This document shows positions 5,109 through 12,691 of a stretch of DNA of 25,541 nucleotides, piece by piece. Origin of the DNA: DATJPD01 sp036394195 (GTDB lineage: Bacteria; Pseudomonadota; Alphaproteobacteria; CACIAM-22H2). The notes under the pieces are model-generated. The model ran no database searches, had not been told where the DNA came from, and was given only the letters and a program-made list of their open reading frames with translations. Location of the stretch: positions 1 through 25,541 of the forward strand of contig DASWFO010000028.1 of NCBI GenBank assembly GCA_036394195.1. The letters run 5' to 3'. Position 1 is the first letter of the stretch; every line of letters starts with the position of its first letter. The position numbers and the translations under genes were made by a program.

Positions 5109-7037
5109 GTTGCCGCCCATGTATTCGCGCTCCGACACGCCGCGCGCCTTGGAGCGGCTGGCGATCATCGTGTCGGTGAGCAGGCCGGTGCGCACGCGGT
5201 CGGCGTTGACGCCGTTGGCGCGAATCCCGTCCTTGCCGTAATCGACCGCGTATTGGCGCAGGAGGAACAAGGTTGCCGCCTTCGGCAGGCCGTAGGGCCC
5301 GAAATCCGGGCCCGGATTGACCGCCTGCTTCGACACGTTGAACAGCAAGGCGCCGCCGGTCTCTTGCGCCTTCATGATCCGCACCGCGTTCTGCGCCACC
5401 GCCTGGTGGGCGAAGAAATTTAGCTCGAAGCTGTCGCGCAACAGCTTCTCGTCGACCTCGCCGATGCGGCCCTGCCATGCGGCGCCGGCGTTGGACACCA
5501 CGATGTCGACGCCGCCGAATGTCGCCGCCGCCTTGTCGAACGCCGCGCGCACCTGGTCGCTCTTGGTCACATCGCAGGCGATGCCCAGCCCGCCGAACTT
5601 CCTGGCCAGCGCCGACGCGGCGTCGCCGTCGCGGTCGACGACGACGATCTCGGCCCCCTGGGCCGCGAACGCGGCGGCGGTCGCGGCGCCGATGCCGCTG
5701 GCGCCGCCGGTGATGAGGGCGATCTGCCGGGCTAGCGGCTTCTCGGCCTCCTTGCCGAGCTTGGCCTGCTCCAGCGACCAGTATTCGACATCGAAAATAT
5801 CCGCCTCGGGAATGCTCTCGAAGCGCCCGATCGCCTCCGCGTCGGTGATGGTGGTCACCGCGTTCTCGGCCACGTCGGCGGCGATCCTGGCGTCTTTCGA
5901 CGACTTGCCGAGCGCGAACAGGCCCACGCCGGGTACCAGAATCACCCGCGGCACGGTGTCGAGCATCTTCTTCTTCGGCACGGCGCGCGGATTGTGGCGC
6001 TCGAAATAGGCCTTGTACTCGGCGGCGAATCTCGCGAACGCGCTTTTCGCGGCGGCCGCAAAGTCGGCGAGCTTGCCGGCTTCGGGGGCGGGCACCAGCA
6101 GCGGCTTGGCCTTGGTGCGGATCACGTGGTCGGGGGTGATCACGCCGACCTGGCTATAGCGCGCGACTTCGGCCCCGTTGATAAAATTGAGGATCGCCGG
6201 GCCGCTGCGGAACTCGAGGACGAAGCGCTTGTAAAGACCGTCCTGTGGATCCTCCGGGATAGCGGCGAGACCGCGCAGCAGCGGCGCCACCTCGGCCGGC
6301 GTCGCCGGTTTTGCCGGCAACGCGCCGGGCGCAAACACATTGCGGCGGCCGCGACCCAAGCGCTGTTCGGTCAGGGTCACCAGCTCGATCATCCGCGTAT
6401 ACGCCTCTTCGGCGGTCTCGCCCCAGCTGAAGATGCCGTGCTTGTGCAGCACCAGCCCCTCGGCCTTCGGCGCCTTCTTCTGCGCCTCCGACGCCATCTT
6501 CGCGAGCGCGAAGCCGGGCATCACATAGGGCACGATCGCGGCGCGGCCGTCATAGACCTCGCGCAGGATCTCCTCGCCGTTCGGCTGATCGGAGACCGCG
6601 AGCACGGCATTGGCATGGGTGTGGTCGATGAACTTGTGCGGCAGGAAGGCGTGAAACAGCGTCTCGACCGAGGGATTGGGCGCGGAGGCGTCCAGCAGGT
6701 TGAGGCGCTGGAAATTGACCATGTCCTCGTCGCTGAGCGCGTCCAGCTTGTAGAGCTTGCGCAACGGCTCCAGCCGCACGGCCGGCAGACCCGGCGGCTC
6801 GATCACGCCCATGTCCCAGCCCGAGCCCTTGACGCATAGCACGTCCACCTCGTCGCCGAGCGTGTCGCGCAGATTCGTCTTGACCGAGGTGTTTCCGCCG
6901 CCATGCAGCACCAGCGCCGGGATGCCGCCCAGGAGGCGCGTCGTGTAGATGCGCAGCGCCAGGTCGCGGTTGACGCCCTGGTCCGCATAGCGCTGAACTG
7001 CGCCCTCGGCGTCGGCTTTGGACCATAAATTCTTCAT
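4983..7037 (-). CDS. Bifunctional class II aldolase / short-chain dehydrogenase (RhaD-type fusion)
   Basis: A 684-residue fusion of the family annotated as bifunctional rhamnulose-1-phosphate aldolase/short-chain dehydrogenase. Residues about 1-420 are a class II aldolase/adducin fold: LVLHGGGNTSVK, VKGSGWDMG and the metal-site stretch FIDHTHANAVLAV. Residues about 435-684 are a Rossmann dehydrogenase: ITGGASGIGAATA, VSNAGAAW and the catalytic YxxxK (YGLPK), ending TVDGGNIAAALR. In the family the aldolase cleaves a ketose 1-phosphate to dihydroxyacetone phosphate plus an aldehyde, and the dehydrogenase domain acts on the aldehyde. The ATG at 7037 follows the mtnP stop by 12 bases, so the substrate may be a methylthio- or deoxy-pentulose phosphate rather than rhamnulose phosphate (inference). 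The last 126 bases are duplicated at 4017-4142. Confidence 0.9.
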   Translation of the reverse strand: MKNLWSKADAEGAVQRYADQGVNRDLALRIYTTRLLGGIPALVLHGGGNTSVKTNLRDTLGDEVDVLCVKGSGWDMGVIEPPGLPAVRLEPLRKLYKLDALSDEDMVNFQRLNLLDASAPNPSVETLFHAFLPHKFIDHTHANAVLAVSDQPNGEEILREVYDGRAAIVPYVMPGFALAKMASEAQKKAPKAEGLVLHKHGIFSWGETAEEAYTRMIELVTLTEQRLGRGRRNVFAPGALPAKPATPAEVAPLLRGLAAIPEDPQDGLYKRFVLEFRSGPAILNFINGAEVARYSQVGVITPDHVIRTKAKPLLVPAPEAGKLADFAAAAKSAFARFAAEYKAYFERHNPRAVPKKKMLDTVPRVILVPGVGLFALGKSSKDARIAADVAENAVTTITDAEAIGRFESIPEADIFDVEYWSLEQAKLGKEAEKPLARQIALITGGASGIGAATAAAFAAQGAEIVVVDRDGDAASALARKFGGLGIACDVTKSDQVRAAFDKAAATFGGVDIVVSNAGAAWQGRIGEVDEKLLRDSFELNFFAHQAVAQNAVRIMKAQETGGALLFNVSKQAVNPGPDFGPYGLPKAATLFLLRQYAVDYGKDGIRANGVNADRVRTGLLTDTMIASRSKARGVSEREYMGGNLLGREVKAGDVAQAFVALALANKTTGCVLTVDGGNIAAALR

Positions 7038-7049
7038 CGATCTATCTCG

Positions 7050-7946
7050 TCAGCCTCGATTAAGCACGCGGCCGGCCACCGCATCGAGCTTCTTGACCAC
7101 GTCGGGATCGCGCGCCGCCGGGCCGGTGATGATCGCGGTTTCCAGCGCAGTATGACAGCCCGCCGAGCAGGACACATCGCGGGCGCGCAGCTTCGGCGCC
7201 ACCTTCTTCACCAGCGAGCGCGCGTTCTCGGCGTTCTCGAGGAGCACCTTGATGACCGCGTCGACGGTGACATGGTCGTGATCCGGATGCCAGCAGTCGT
7301 AGTCAGTCACCATAGCGACCGTCGCATAGCAGAGCTCGGCTTCGCGGGCGAGCTTCGCCTCCGGCATGTTGGTCATCCCGATCACGCTGCAGCCCCAACT
7401 GCGGTACAGGTTCGATTCCGCTTTCGAGGAGAATTGCGGTCCCTCCATGACGAGGTAGGTGCCGCCGCGCTTGATGCCCAAGCCCAGCTCTTGTCCGGCG
7501 GCGAAGATGTGATCGCCCAGTCGCCGGCAGACCGGCTCCGCCATGGAGACGTGCGCGACGCAGCCGGTCTCGAAGAAGCTTTTCACGCGCGCGAAGGTGC
7601 GGTCGATGAACTGGTCGACGACCACGAACGTGCCGGGCGGCAGGTCCTCGCGCAGGCTGCCGACGGCGCTCACGGAGATGATTTCGGTGACGCCGGACCG
7701 CTTCAAGGCGTCGATATTGGCGCGGAAATTGAGCGCCGACGGCGGCACCCGGTGGCCGCGGCCATGGCGCGGCAGAAAGACGAGCTTCTGCCCGTCGAGC
7801 TCGCCGAACAATAGGTCGTCCGACGGATCGCCCCAGGGTGTCGGCACGTGCCGCCAGCCGACATTGGTCAGCCCCGGAATATCGTAGACGCCGCTGCCGC
7901 CGATGATGCCGAGGACCGGCGGCGTGCCAGGCGAAGCCGCTGCCAT
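7050..7946 (-). CDS. mtnP: S-methyl-5'-thioadenosine phosphorylase
   Basis: Cleaves methylthioadenosine with phosphate to adenine and 5-methylthioribose 1-phosphate, the first step of methionine/adenine salvage. The 298 residues match the purine phosphorylase family: LGIIGGSGVYDI (phosphate loop), FLPRHGRGHRVPPS, NFRANIDALK, the diagnostic VMEGPQFSSKAESNLYRSWG, GMTNMPEAKLAREAELCYA and VTDYDCWH. The NMPEAKLA stretch and the aspartate in TDYDCW fit adenosine-type nucleosides rather than guanosine. ATG 7946 has CGGGAG about 10 bases upstream, partly inside a hairpin. It is the first gene of the operon; the aldolase/dehydrogenase follows 12 bases on. Neither mtnA nor mtnK lies in the window. Confidence 0.93.
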   Translation of the reverse strand: MAAASPGTPPVLGIIGGSGVYDIPGLTNVGWRHVPTPWGDPSDDLLFGELDGQKLVFLPRHGRGHRVPPSALNFRANIDALKRSGVTEIISVSAVGSLREDLPPGTFVVVDQFIDRTFARVKSFFETGCVAHVSMAEPVCRRLGDHIFAAGQELGLGIKRGGTYLVMEGPQFSSKAESNLYRSWGCSVIGMTNMPEAKLAREAELCYATVAMVTDYDCWHPDHDHVTVDAVIKVLLENAENARSLVKKVAPKLRARDVSCSAGCHTALETAIITGPAARDPDVVKKLDAVAGRVLNRG

Positions 7947-7957
7947 GACGTGAATAC

Positions 7958-7979
7958 TCCCGCGGGGAAACTCGCGGGA
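7958..7979 (-). promoter_or_regulatory. Hairpin over the mtnP ribosome site
   Basis: TCCCGCG (7958-7964) and CGCGGGA (7973-7979) form a perfect 7-base stem with an 8-base loop. In the minus-strand RNA the 3' arm is CGCGGGA and includes most of the CGGGAG ribosome site, 11 bases before the mtnP ATG. It could limit initiation, or be fortuitous in GC-rich DNA. No T-run follows, so it is not a terminator, and I do not recognise a known riboswitch core. Confidence 0.35.
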
Positions 7980-8048
7980 CGTTTTAACCGATCCGACCGA
8001 AATAGCAATTGGACTCGGGCGGCGGTGCCACGCGCGCCCGCGGCCCCG

Positions 8049-8717
8049 CTAGTTGGCGTTCTTCACCAGCTTGCCCTTCACGCGGCGCTGCCGCTCGCCG
8101 TCGACGACGCGCGTGTAGACGAGGTCCATCCCAGTCGGTGACAGGGTGCGGGCATAAGTCTGAACGTCGTGCCGTCCATCGGCGAGCACGCCGAACTGGT
8201 GCACGGTGAGGGTGCTGCGGCTGATATGCGCCCACGAGATCATGCCCCCGGCCAGCGGGTCGCCGTTATCGGCCGCCTGGAACAGGCCGGCGCGCGGACC
8301 CGGCATGAAGGTCATCGAAGCGGTGCGGCGCCGCACGTCCGGTGCCTGGGGATCGCCGCCCTGGCGGAGCACGGTGGTCCACGCCAGCGTGAAGCCGCCA
8401 TCGGCGGCCGGCGCGATCTGCACGTCGAGGTCGCGCTCTGTCATGCCGAAATACGCAGCGTCGTCGCCCTCGGCAAAACCGCCGCCGGCGAATCGGCCGA
8501 AGAAGGCCTTGATGTCGACCGCGCGGCCGGCGGTGGACGGCGGCGGTTTGCGCAGCGGCGGTGCCGGCGCCGTCTGCGAGCGATTGAGTTGGATCGTACC
8601 GAGATCAATCGGACCGGTCATGCCCTGGGCGCGTGCCGCGTCACCCCCAGCGCCCAGCGCGAGCAGCGCCGCCCCAACCGCCATGACCAATCCCCCGACG
8701 TGCCGCGCGCAAATCAT
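8049..8717 (-). CDS. Secreted uncharacterised protein
   Basis: The 222 residues begin with a Sec signal: a short basic start (ICARH), a hydrophobic run (VGGLVMAVGAALLALGAG) and a likely cleavage after the A-R-A-Q stretch, so the mature protein should be periplasmic. A Pro/Arg-rich linker (about residues 45-65) is followed by a globular part with FFGRFAGGGFAEGDDAAYFG, DLDVQIAPAADGGFTLAWTT and a C-terminal stretch with two arginine-lysine-rich strands. I do not recognise the domain; the beta-rich part resembles lipid- or ligand-binding beta-barrel folds only in a general way. ATG 8717 has an excellent ribosome site (GGGGAGGG), which decides the start over a second ATG 11 codons later. It lies 80 bases downstream of the flagellin-like gene and might share its transcript. 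Confidence 0.7.
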   Translation of the reverse strand: MICARHVGGLVMAVGAALLALGAGGDAARAQGMTGPIDLGTIQLNRSQTAPAPPLRKPPPSTAGRAVDIKAFFGRFAGGGFAEGDDAAYFGMTERDLDVQIAPAADGGFTLAWTTVLRQGGDPQAPDVRRRTASMTFMPGPRAGLFQAADNGDPLAGGMISWAHISRSTLTVHQFGVLADGRHDVQTYARTLSPTGMDLVYTRVVDGERQRRVKGKLVKNAN

Positions 8718-8797
8718 GAATCCCTCCCCTGAGTCGCGGCCGAAGTTTAGTCGGCACGGTCGGGAGATGCCACGATCGTATAGCGGACGGCCGCAGA

Positions 8798-10216
8798 TCA
8801 GGCGTGAATGTTGAACAGATTCGTCTGCGGCGGGGCCAGGTTCAGGGTCGGGAACGGATTGGTCAGCGCGAACGGGCTGCTGCGGCTGCCGGCGCCGGCT
8901 CCGACGGCGTTGTCCAGCAAGCTGTGCAGGATGCTCCGCGCGCGCGCGCCCGTGATGCTGATGATCTGCGTGCCCAAGGCGCTCTGAAGCTGCTGCGCCA
9001 GGACCTGCGCACGCTGCGAGGTCAGGTTGATGTTGACCAGCGCGCCGACTTGGCTGTTCAGCGTGCTGTTCAGATTCGCCAGCGAGTTGCTTTGATCCTT
9101 GATCGACTGGTTCTCGCGGTTGAGCACGGTGAGGCTGTTCGTCGCCGCAGCGAGCGCCTTGTCGAGGCTGCTGAGCACGCCCGTCAGGTCGGGCGGTCCC
9201 ACGCCGCCGCCCCCAGAGCCGCCACCATCACCGCCGTCGCCACCGTGGTGGCCGTCGCCGTTCCCGCGACCGACATCGCCGGTCTGGCCGAACGCGAAGG
9301 CGTTGCCTTGGCCCTGGTTGTCGCCGCCCTGGACGTTGTTGTTGCCATTGCCTTGGCCCTGATCGCCGCCGCCTTGACCGGCATTGGTGAGGCTACTGAT
9401 CACGCCGCCGATCAGGCCGCTGACCGTGGCCTGCGGCGCCCCGTTCGCGATGGCGTCGACGGCGTGGTCGACCAACTGGCGGGTCCCCTCGTTCCCCTGC
9501 GCGGTGCCGTTCAAGACGTTGATCAGCTGATTGCCCAGAGCTTGAACCTGCGTCGGATTGCCGCGGCCGATCTGATCGATGAACTGGTTGGCGAAGGCCT
9601 GCGCGGTCGCGTCGCTGGTGCCGCCGAATTGCGCCTTCACCGCGCTCACGATCCCGTTGACGAGATTGGCAAACGGATCCGGCGGATGGTTGATCGCGTT
9701 CTGCAGGCTGTTGGCGGTCAGAACGTCGAGGACGCCGGTCTGCAAATTGAGCGTCCGCAGGTCGTTCGCGCTGAGCCCGTTCGCCAGGAAATTCTGCGTA
9801 TTCGTCCCGTTGAGCAGATCGACCCCGGCCAGGCTGGCGCCTTTCAGCGACGTTTGGATGCTGGAGAGTCCCTGGTTGAACTGCTGCGCCAGCGCCTGCA
9901 ACTGGTCGTTTGAGACGCCCGGCTGTGCCGCCGCCTGCACGATCTGGCGCAGATTGGTCAGCGTCTTGGTGATGTCGGAGACGCCCTTGATCGACACCCC
10001 GATAATGGCGCTGGACTGGGCCAGGGCCTGTTGCTGGATCTGGTTCAGGTTGACCTGGTTGCGCAGCTGGTTGGCAACCGGTGCGGCAGCGGGCGTGATC
10101 GGCTGGCCGGCGGCGTTGAAGTTCTGTTCGTTACGCGCGAGGTCCTGCGCGATGCTCCGCAGCACCGAAATCGTATTGTTCGAAACGGTCAGGTTCGCGA
10201 TCGAGAACGCGGTCAT
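8798..10216 (-). CDS. Flagellin-like protein with Gly/Asn/Gln-rich middle
   Basis: The N-terminal ~170 residues are long amphipathic helices with the flagellin D0/D1 signature style: NQIQQQALAQSSAIIGVSIK, VSDITKTLTNLRQIVQAAAQ and QFNQGLSSIQTSLKGASLAG ending VDLLNG. The C-terminal ~110 residues repeat that style (SSLDKALAAATNSLTVLNRE, SLANLNSTLNSQVGALVNIN, LAQQLQSALGTQIISITGAR, RARSILHSLL). Between them, about residues 180-340, is a stretch rich in A, N, Q and then G/D/H runs, where a flagellin would carry its variable surface domain. Only this gene of motility type is near; no flagellar export or hook genes adjoin it. It could be a minor or divergent flagellin or another coiled secreted filament protein. 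Start chosen at ATG 10216 (472 residues); a TTG at 10231 is an alternative. Neither has a good ribosome site. Confidence 0.65.
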   Translation of the reverse strand: MTAFSIANLTVSNNTISVLRSIAQDLARNEQNFNAAGQPITPAAAPVANQLRNQVNLNQIQQQALAQSSAIIGVSIKGVSDITKTLTNLRQIVQAAAQPGVSNDQLQALAQQFNQGLSSIQTSLKGASLAGVDLLNGTNTQNFLANGLSANDLRTLNLQTGVLDVLTANSLQNAINHPPDPFANLVNGIVSAVKAQFGGTSDATAQAFANQFIDQIGRGNPTQVQALGNQLINVLNGTAQGNEGTRQLVDHAVDAIANGAPQATVSGLIGGVISSLTNAGQGGGDQGQGNGNNNVQGGDNQGQGNAFAFGQTGDVGRGNGDGHHGGDGGDGGGSGGGGVGPPDLTGVLSSLDKALAAATNSLTVLNRENQSIKDQSNSLANLNSTLNSQVGALVNINLTSQRAQVLAQQLQSALGTQIISITGARARSILHSLLDNAVGAGAGSRSSPFALTNPFPTLNLAPPQTNLFNIHA

Positions 10217-10293
10217 CGACCAGGCGCGCAAAAACAGAGAGCCAAGCCAGACGCCGTTTCTGGCGTAGACCTGCCCTACAGCGCGGTTCTCGC

Positions 10294-10334
10294 AGCTATA
10301 GCTTGGGCGGAAACTTCGAGATTAGCAATATTGC
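10294..10334. promoter_or_regulatory. Paired palindromes upstream of flagellin-like gene
   Basis: Two perfect 10-base palindromes, AGCTATAGCT (10294-10303) and GCAATATTGC (10325-10334), lie 21 bases apart and 78-118 bases upstream of the flagellin-like start. The whole 10217-10499 gap is A/T-richer than the genes. They could be operator half-sites; I see no clear sigma-54, sigma-28 or sigma-70 pair with correct spacing. Confidence 0.25.
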
Positions 10335-10499
10335 CAAAAGGGAGCCCTTGCTTGGGCTTGCGAGTTTCTGGAGATCTTTAACCTTTTGTCGCAAATTTTA
10401 GTAAACTTGAAGATAGGGATGGAAAAGCGGCGCCTCCGACCCCCGAAATAAAGGGCTCGCCCTGGGAAAAACAAGAGGTCGCCGCCCACCGACTTATGG

Positions 10500-11381
10500 T
10501 TATGGCCAAGCCACCAGGGGCGGCAGCGACATCAGAATGGCCTCCACATTGCCGCCCGTCATCAGGCCGAACTTGGTGCCGCGGTCATAGAGCAGGTTGA
10601 ACTCGACATAGCGGCTGCGGCGGACGAGCTGCTGCTGGCGCTCGGCCTCGGTCCACGGCGCGTTCATGTGGCGCCGCACCAGCCGCGGATAGACGTCCAG
10701 AAATGCGGATCCGACATCGCGCACGAACGCGAAGTCGCGCGCCCACGGATCGCCGCCCCCATCCGCGGCGGAACGGTCCGCCGAGTGCAGGTTGTCGAAG
10801 AAAATGCCGCCGACGCCGCGCGGCTCATCGCGATGTTTCAGGAAAAAATAGTCGTCGCACCATTTCTTGAAGCGCGGGTAGTAGCCGGGATCGTGCGCTT
10901 CGCAAGCGCGGCGGCAGGCGGCGTGAAACTCCTGGGTGTCCGCATCGGCCGGCACGACCGGTGTCAGGTCCATCCCGCCGCCGAACCACGATTCCATGGT
11001 GCGGATGTGGCGGGTGTTCATGTGCACGGCCGGCACCAGCGGCGAACGCGGATGGATGACGAGGGAGATGCCGCTCGCCCAGAAGCGCGGATCGGTCGCG
11101 GCCCCCGGAATCTGCGAGCGGAATTCCGGACTGAACTCGCCGTGCACGGTCGAAACGTTGACGCCGGCCTTCTCGAACACGCGGCCGCGGAGAATGGAAA
11201 TGGTCCCGCCGCCGCCTTCGGGCCGCTCCCAGGGCTTGCGCTCGAAACGGCCGGGCGGCAGATCGGCGTGCAGGCCGGTGAGCTCGTCCTCGATCCGCTC
11301 GAGCTCGGCGCAGATGCGGTCGCGAAGCCCGGCGAACCACGCGACGGTTTCCGCTTTGCGCGTCTCCGCGGGTTCGGTCAT
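10500..11381 (-). CDS. hemF: Oxygen-dependent coproporphyrinogen-III oxidase
   Basis: Converts coproporphyrinogen III to protoporphyrinogen IX with O2, a late step of heme synthesis, in the cytoplasm. The 293 residues carry the family hallmarks: GGGGTISILRGRVFEKAGVN, FWASGISLVIHPRSP, VPAVHMNTRHI, SWFGGGMDLTPV, PRFKKWCDDYFFLKHR, GGIFFDNL and the C-terminal YVEFNLLYDRGTKFGL with GGNVEAILMSLPP. Length matches the family's usual ~300. ATG 11381 overlaps the trmL stop by four bases (ATGA), fixing the start; the longer upstream frame is just trmL read out of frame. Heme supply suits the nearby cytochrome bc1 genes, but they are transcribed in the opposite direction. Confidence 0.96.
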   Translation of the reverse strand: MTEPAETRKAETVAWFAGLRDRICAELERIEDELTGLHADLPPGRFERKPWERPEGGGGTISILRGRVFEKAGVNVSTVHGEFSPEFRSQIPGAATDPRFWASGISLVIHPRSPLVPAVHMNTRHIRTMESWFGGGMDLTPVVPADADTQEFHAACRRACEAHDPGYYPRFKKWCDDYFFLKHRDEPRGVGGIFFDNLHSADRSAADGGGDPWARDFAFVRDVGSAFLDVYPRLVRRHMNAPWTEAERQQQLVRRSRYVEFNLLYDRGTKFGLMTGGNVEAILMSLPPLVAWP

Positions 11382-11857
11382 GACGCGGCGGCCATGTGGG
11401 CGGGCAATTGACGCGCCTGACGCAACGCCTCCGCGAGAACGATGGCGGCGGCGAGAGCCACGTTCAACGACCGCACCGCCGCAGCCAGCGGAATCGCCAC
11501 CCGCGCGTCGGCCGCCGCATGAACATCGGACGGTACGCCCGCGGTCTCGCGGCCGACCAGCAGCGTGTCGGACGGCTGGAACCCGAACTCGTCGTAACGC
11601 ACGTTGCCTTTGGTCGTGAGCAGGACCAGCCGCGCCGGCGGTCCGGCCGCGCGCGCGGCCTGAAAAGTGCTCCAAGACTGATGGCGTGTCAGCGTCACAC
11701 CCTCAAGATAATCCATACCGGCCCGTCGCAGCCGCCGATCCGACCAGACGAAACCGCATGGCTCAATGATGTCGACGGCCACGTCCAGGCACGCCGCGAG
11801 GCGCAGCATGGCGCCGGTATTCTGCGGAATATCGGGCTGATAAAGAGCAAGACGCAT
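11378..11857 (-). CDS. trmL: tRNA (cytidine/uridine(34)-2'-O)-methyltransferase
   Basis: A 159-residue SPOUT-class enzyme that uses S-adenosylmethionine to methylate the ribose of wobble base 34 in tRNA-Leu species. Seen: the start RLALYQPDIPQNTGAMLRLA with the conserved Q-x-N-T-G, IEPCGFVWSDRRLRRAGMDY, and the trefoil-knot part LLVGRETAGVP and IPLAAAVRSLNVALAAAIVL that binds the cofactor. The length is standard for TrmL (about 155-160), without the N-terminal extension of larger SPOUT enzymes. It is the first gene of a two-gene unit with hemF. ATG 11857 lacks a good ribosome site, so initiation may be weak or leaderless. Confidence 0.93.
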   Translation of the reverse strand: MRLALYQPDIPQNTGAMLRLAACLDVAVDIIEPCGFVWSDRRLRRAGMDYLEGVTLTRHQSWSTFQAARAAGPPARLVLLTTKGNVRYDEFGFQPSDTLLVGRETAGVPSDVHAAADARVAIPLAAAVRSLNVALAAAIVLAEALRQARQLPAHMAAAS

Positions 11858-11902
11858 CGGAACGAGGAGTGAACGGGCCGGTCAACGGAGCGGCTTAAGT
11901 CT

Positions 11903-11931
11903 TTGCAAGCGCAACCGACATGGATTATACC
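11903..11931 (+). promoter_or_regulatory. Candidate promoter of the petABC operon
   Basis: TTGCAA (11903-11908) and TATACC (11926-11931) are separated by exactly 17 bases, a sigma-70-like arrangement, about 200 bases before petA on the same strand. No better pair is visible in the 271-base gap, but the long leader leaves room for another promoter. Confidence 0.4.
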
Positions 11932-12128
11932 CTGCGGCCGGGACGGGGTCATCCGCGAGGCTCGCGGTTCGCGACCCCGGACTACGCGAGGGGGCTTCGT
12001 CAGCGGGGTCGCGCGGAGTTGGCTTGTCGGAACTGCGCGATTTGGCGTTCGCAGCGCGTCTGAACACCGCCGCCGCAACCTTACGTCCGACCAGGACCGT
12101 CCGGTCCAGCTAGCAAGGGTCTTTCAGA

Positions 12129-12683
12129 ATGGCAAACACTGCACAATCTGCCACCGCCGGCCACGGCGCGGAGGGCTCCCGCCGCGATTTTCTGTACCTG
12201 GCGGCGGGTGCGTTCGGCGCCGTCGGCGCGGCAATGAGTTTGTGGCCGTTCATCGATTCGATGAATCCGGCGGCGGATACGCTGGCGCTGTCCACGATCG
12301 AAGTCGACATCTCGCCGATCACCGAGGGTCAGCGGATCACCGTGTCGTGGCGCGGCCAGCCGGTGTTCATCGATCATCGCTCGGCGGCGCAGATTCAGCA
12401 GGCGCGGACCGTCAGCCTCGACGAGCTCAAGGATCCGCAGCCGGACCAGGCGCGCGTTCAGAAGCCCGAATGGCTGATCGTCGTCGGCATCTGCACCCAT
12501 CTCGGCTGCGTGCCGCTCGGCCAGAAGCCGACCGATCCGAAGGGCGATTTCGGCGGCTGGTTCTGTCCGTGTCACGGCTCGCAATACGACACGTCGGGCC
12601 GCATCCGCCGCGGCCCCGCCCCGGCCAATCTGCGTGTGCCGGCGTACAGCTTCATCAACGATAAGACCATCCGCATCGGCTGA
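12129..12683 (+). CDS. petA: Cytochrome bc1 Rieske iron-sulfur subunit
   Basis: The 184-residue Rieske protein moves electrons from ubiquinol to cytochrome c1 and holds a 2Fe-2S cluster in the periplasm. Seen: a twin-arginine-type start (SRRDFLYLAAGAFGAVGAAM) that is also the single membrane anchor, DTLALSTIEVDISPI, and the cluster boxes CTHLGC and CPCHGSQYD, which supply two Cys and two His ligands, with the disulphide Cys pair present. The usual alphaproteobacterial length is 175-195. The ATG at 12129 has AAGGG about 10 bases upstream. First gene of petABC; the cytochrome b gene begins eight bases after its stop. Confidence 0.97.
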   Translation: MANTAQSATAGHGAEGSRRDFLYLAAGAFGAVGAAMSLWPFIDSMNPAADTLALSTIEVDISPITEGQRITVSWRGQPVFIDHRSAAQIQQARTVSLDELKDPQPDQARVQKPEWLIVVGICTHLGCVPLGQKPTDPKGDFGGWFCPCHGSQYDTSGRIRRGPAPANLRVPAYSFINDKTIRIG

Positions 12684-12691
12684 GGCGATCC

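Noticed and set aside
10321..10345. A possible sigma-54 promoter (TTGGCA...TTGCT) before the flagellin-like gene.
   Set aside because: The GG and GC elements are three bases too close; the match is a by-product of the palindrome.
10420..10499. A terminator for hemF in the gap to its left.
   Set aside because: Short GC stems exist, but none is followed by a convincing T-run on the minus strand, so I do not call one.
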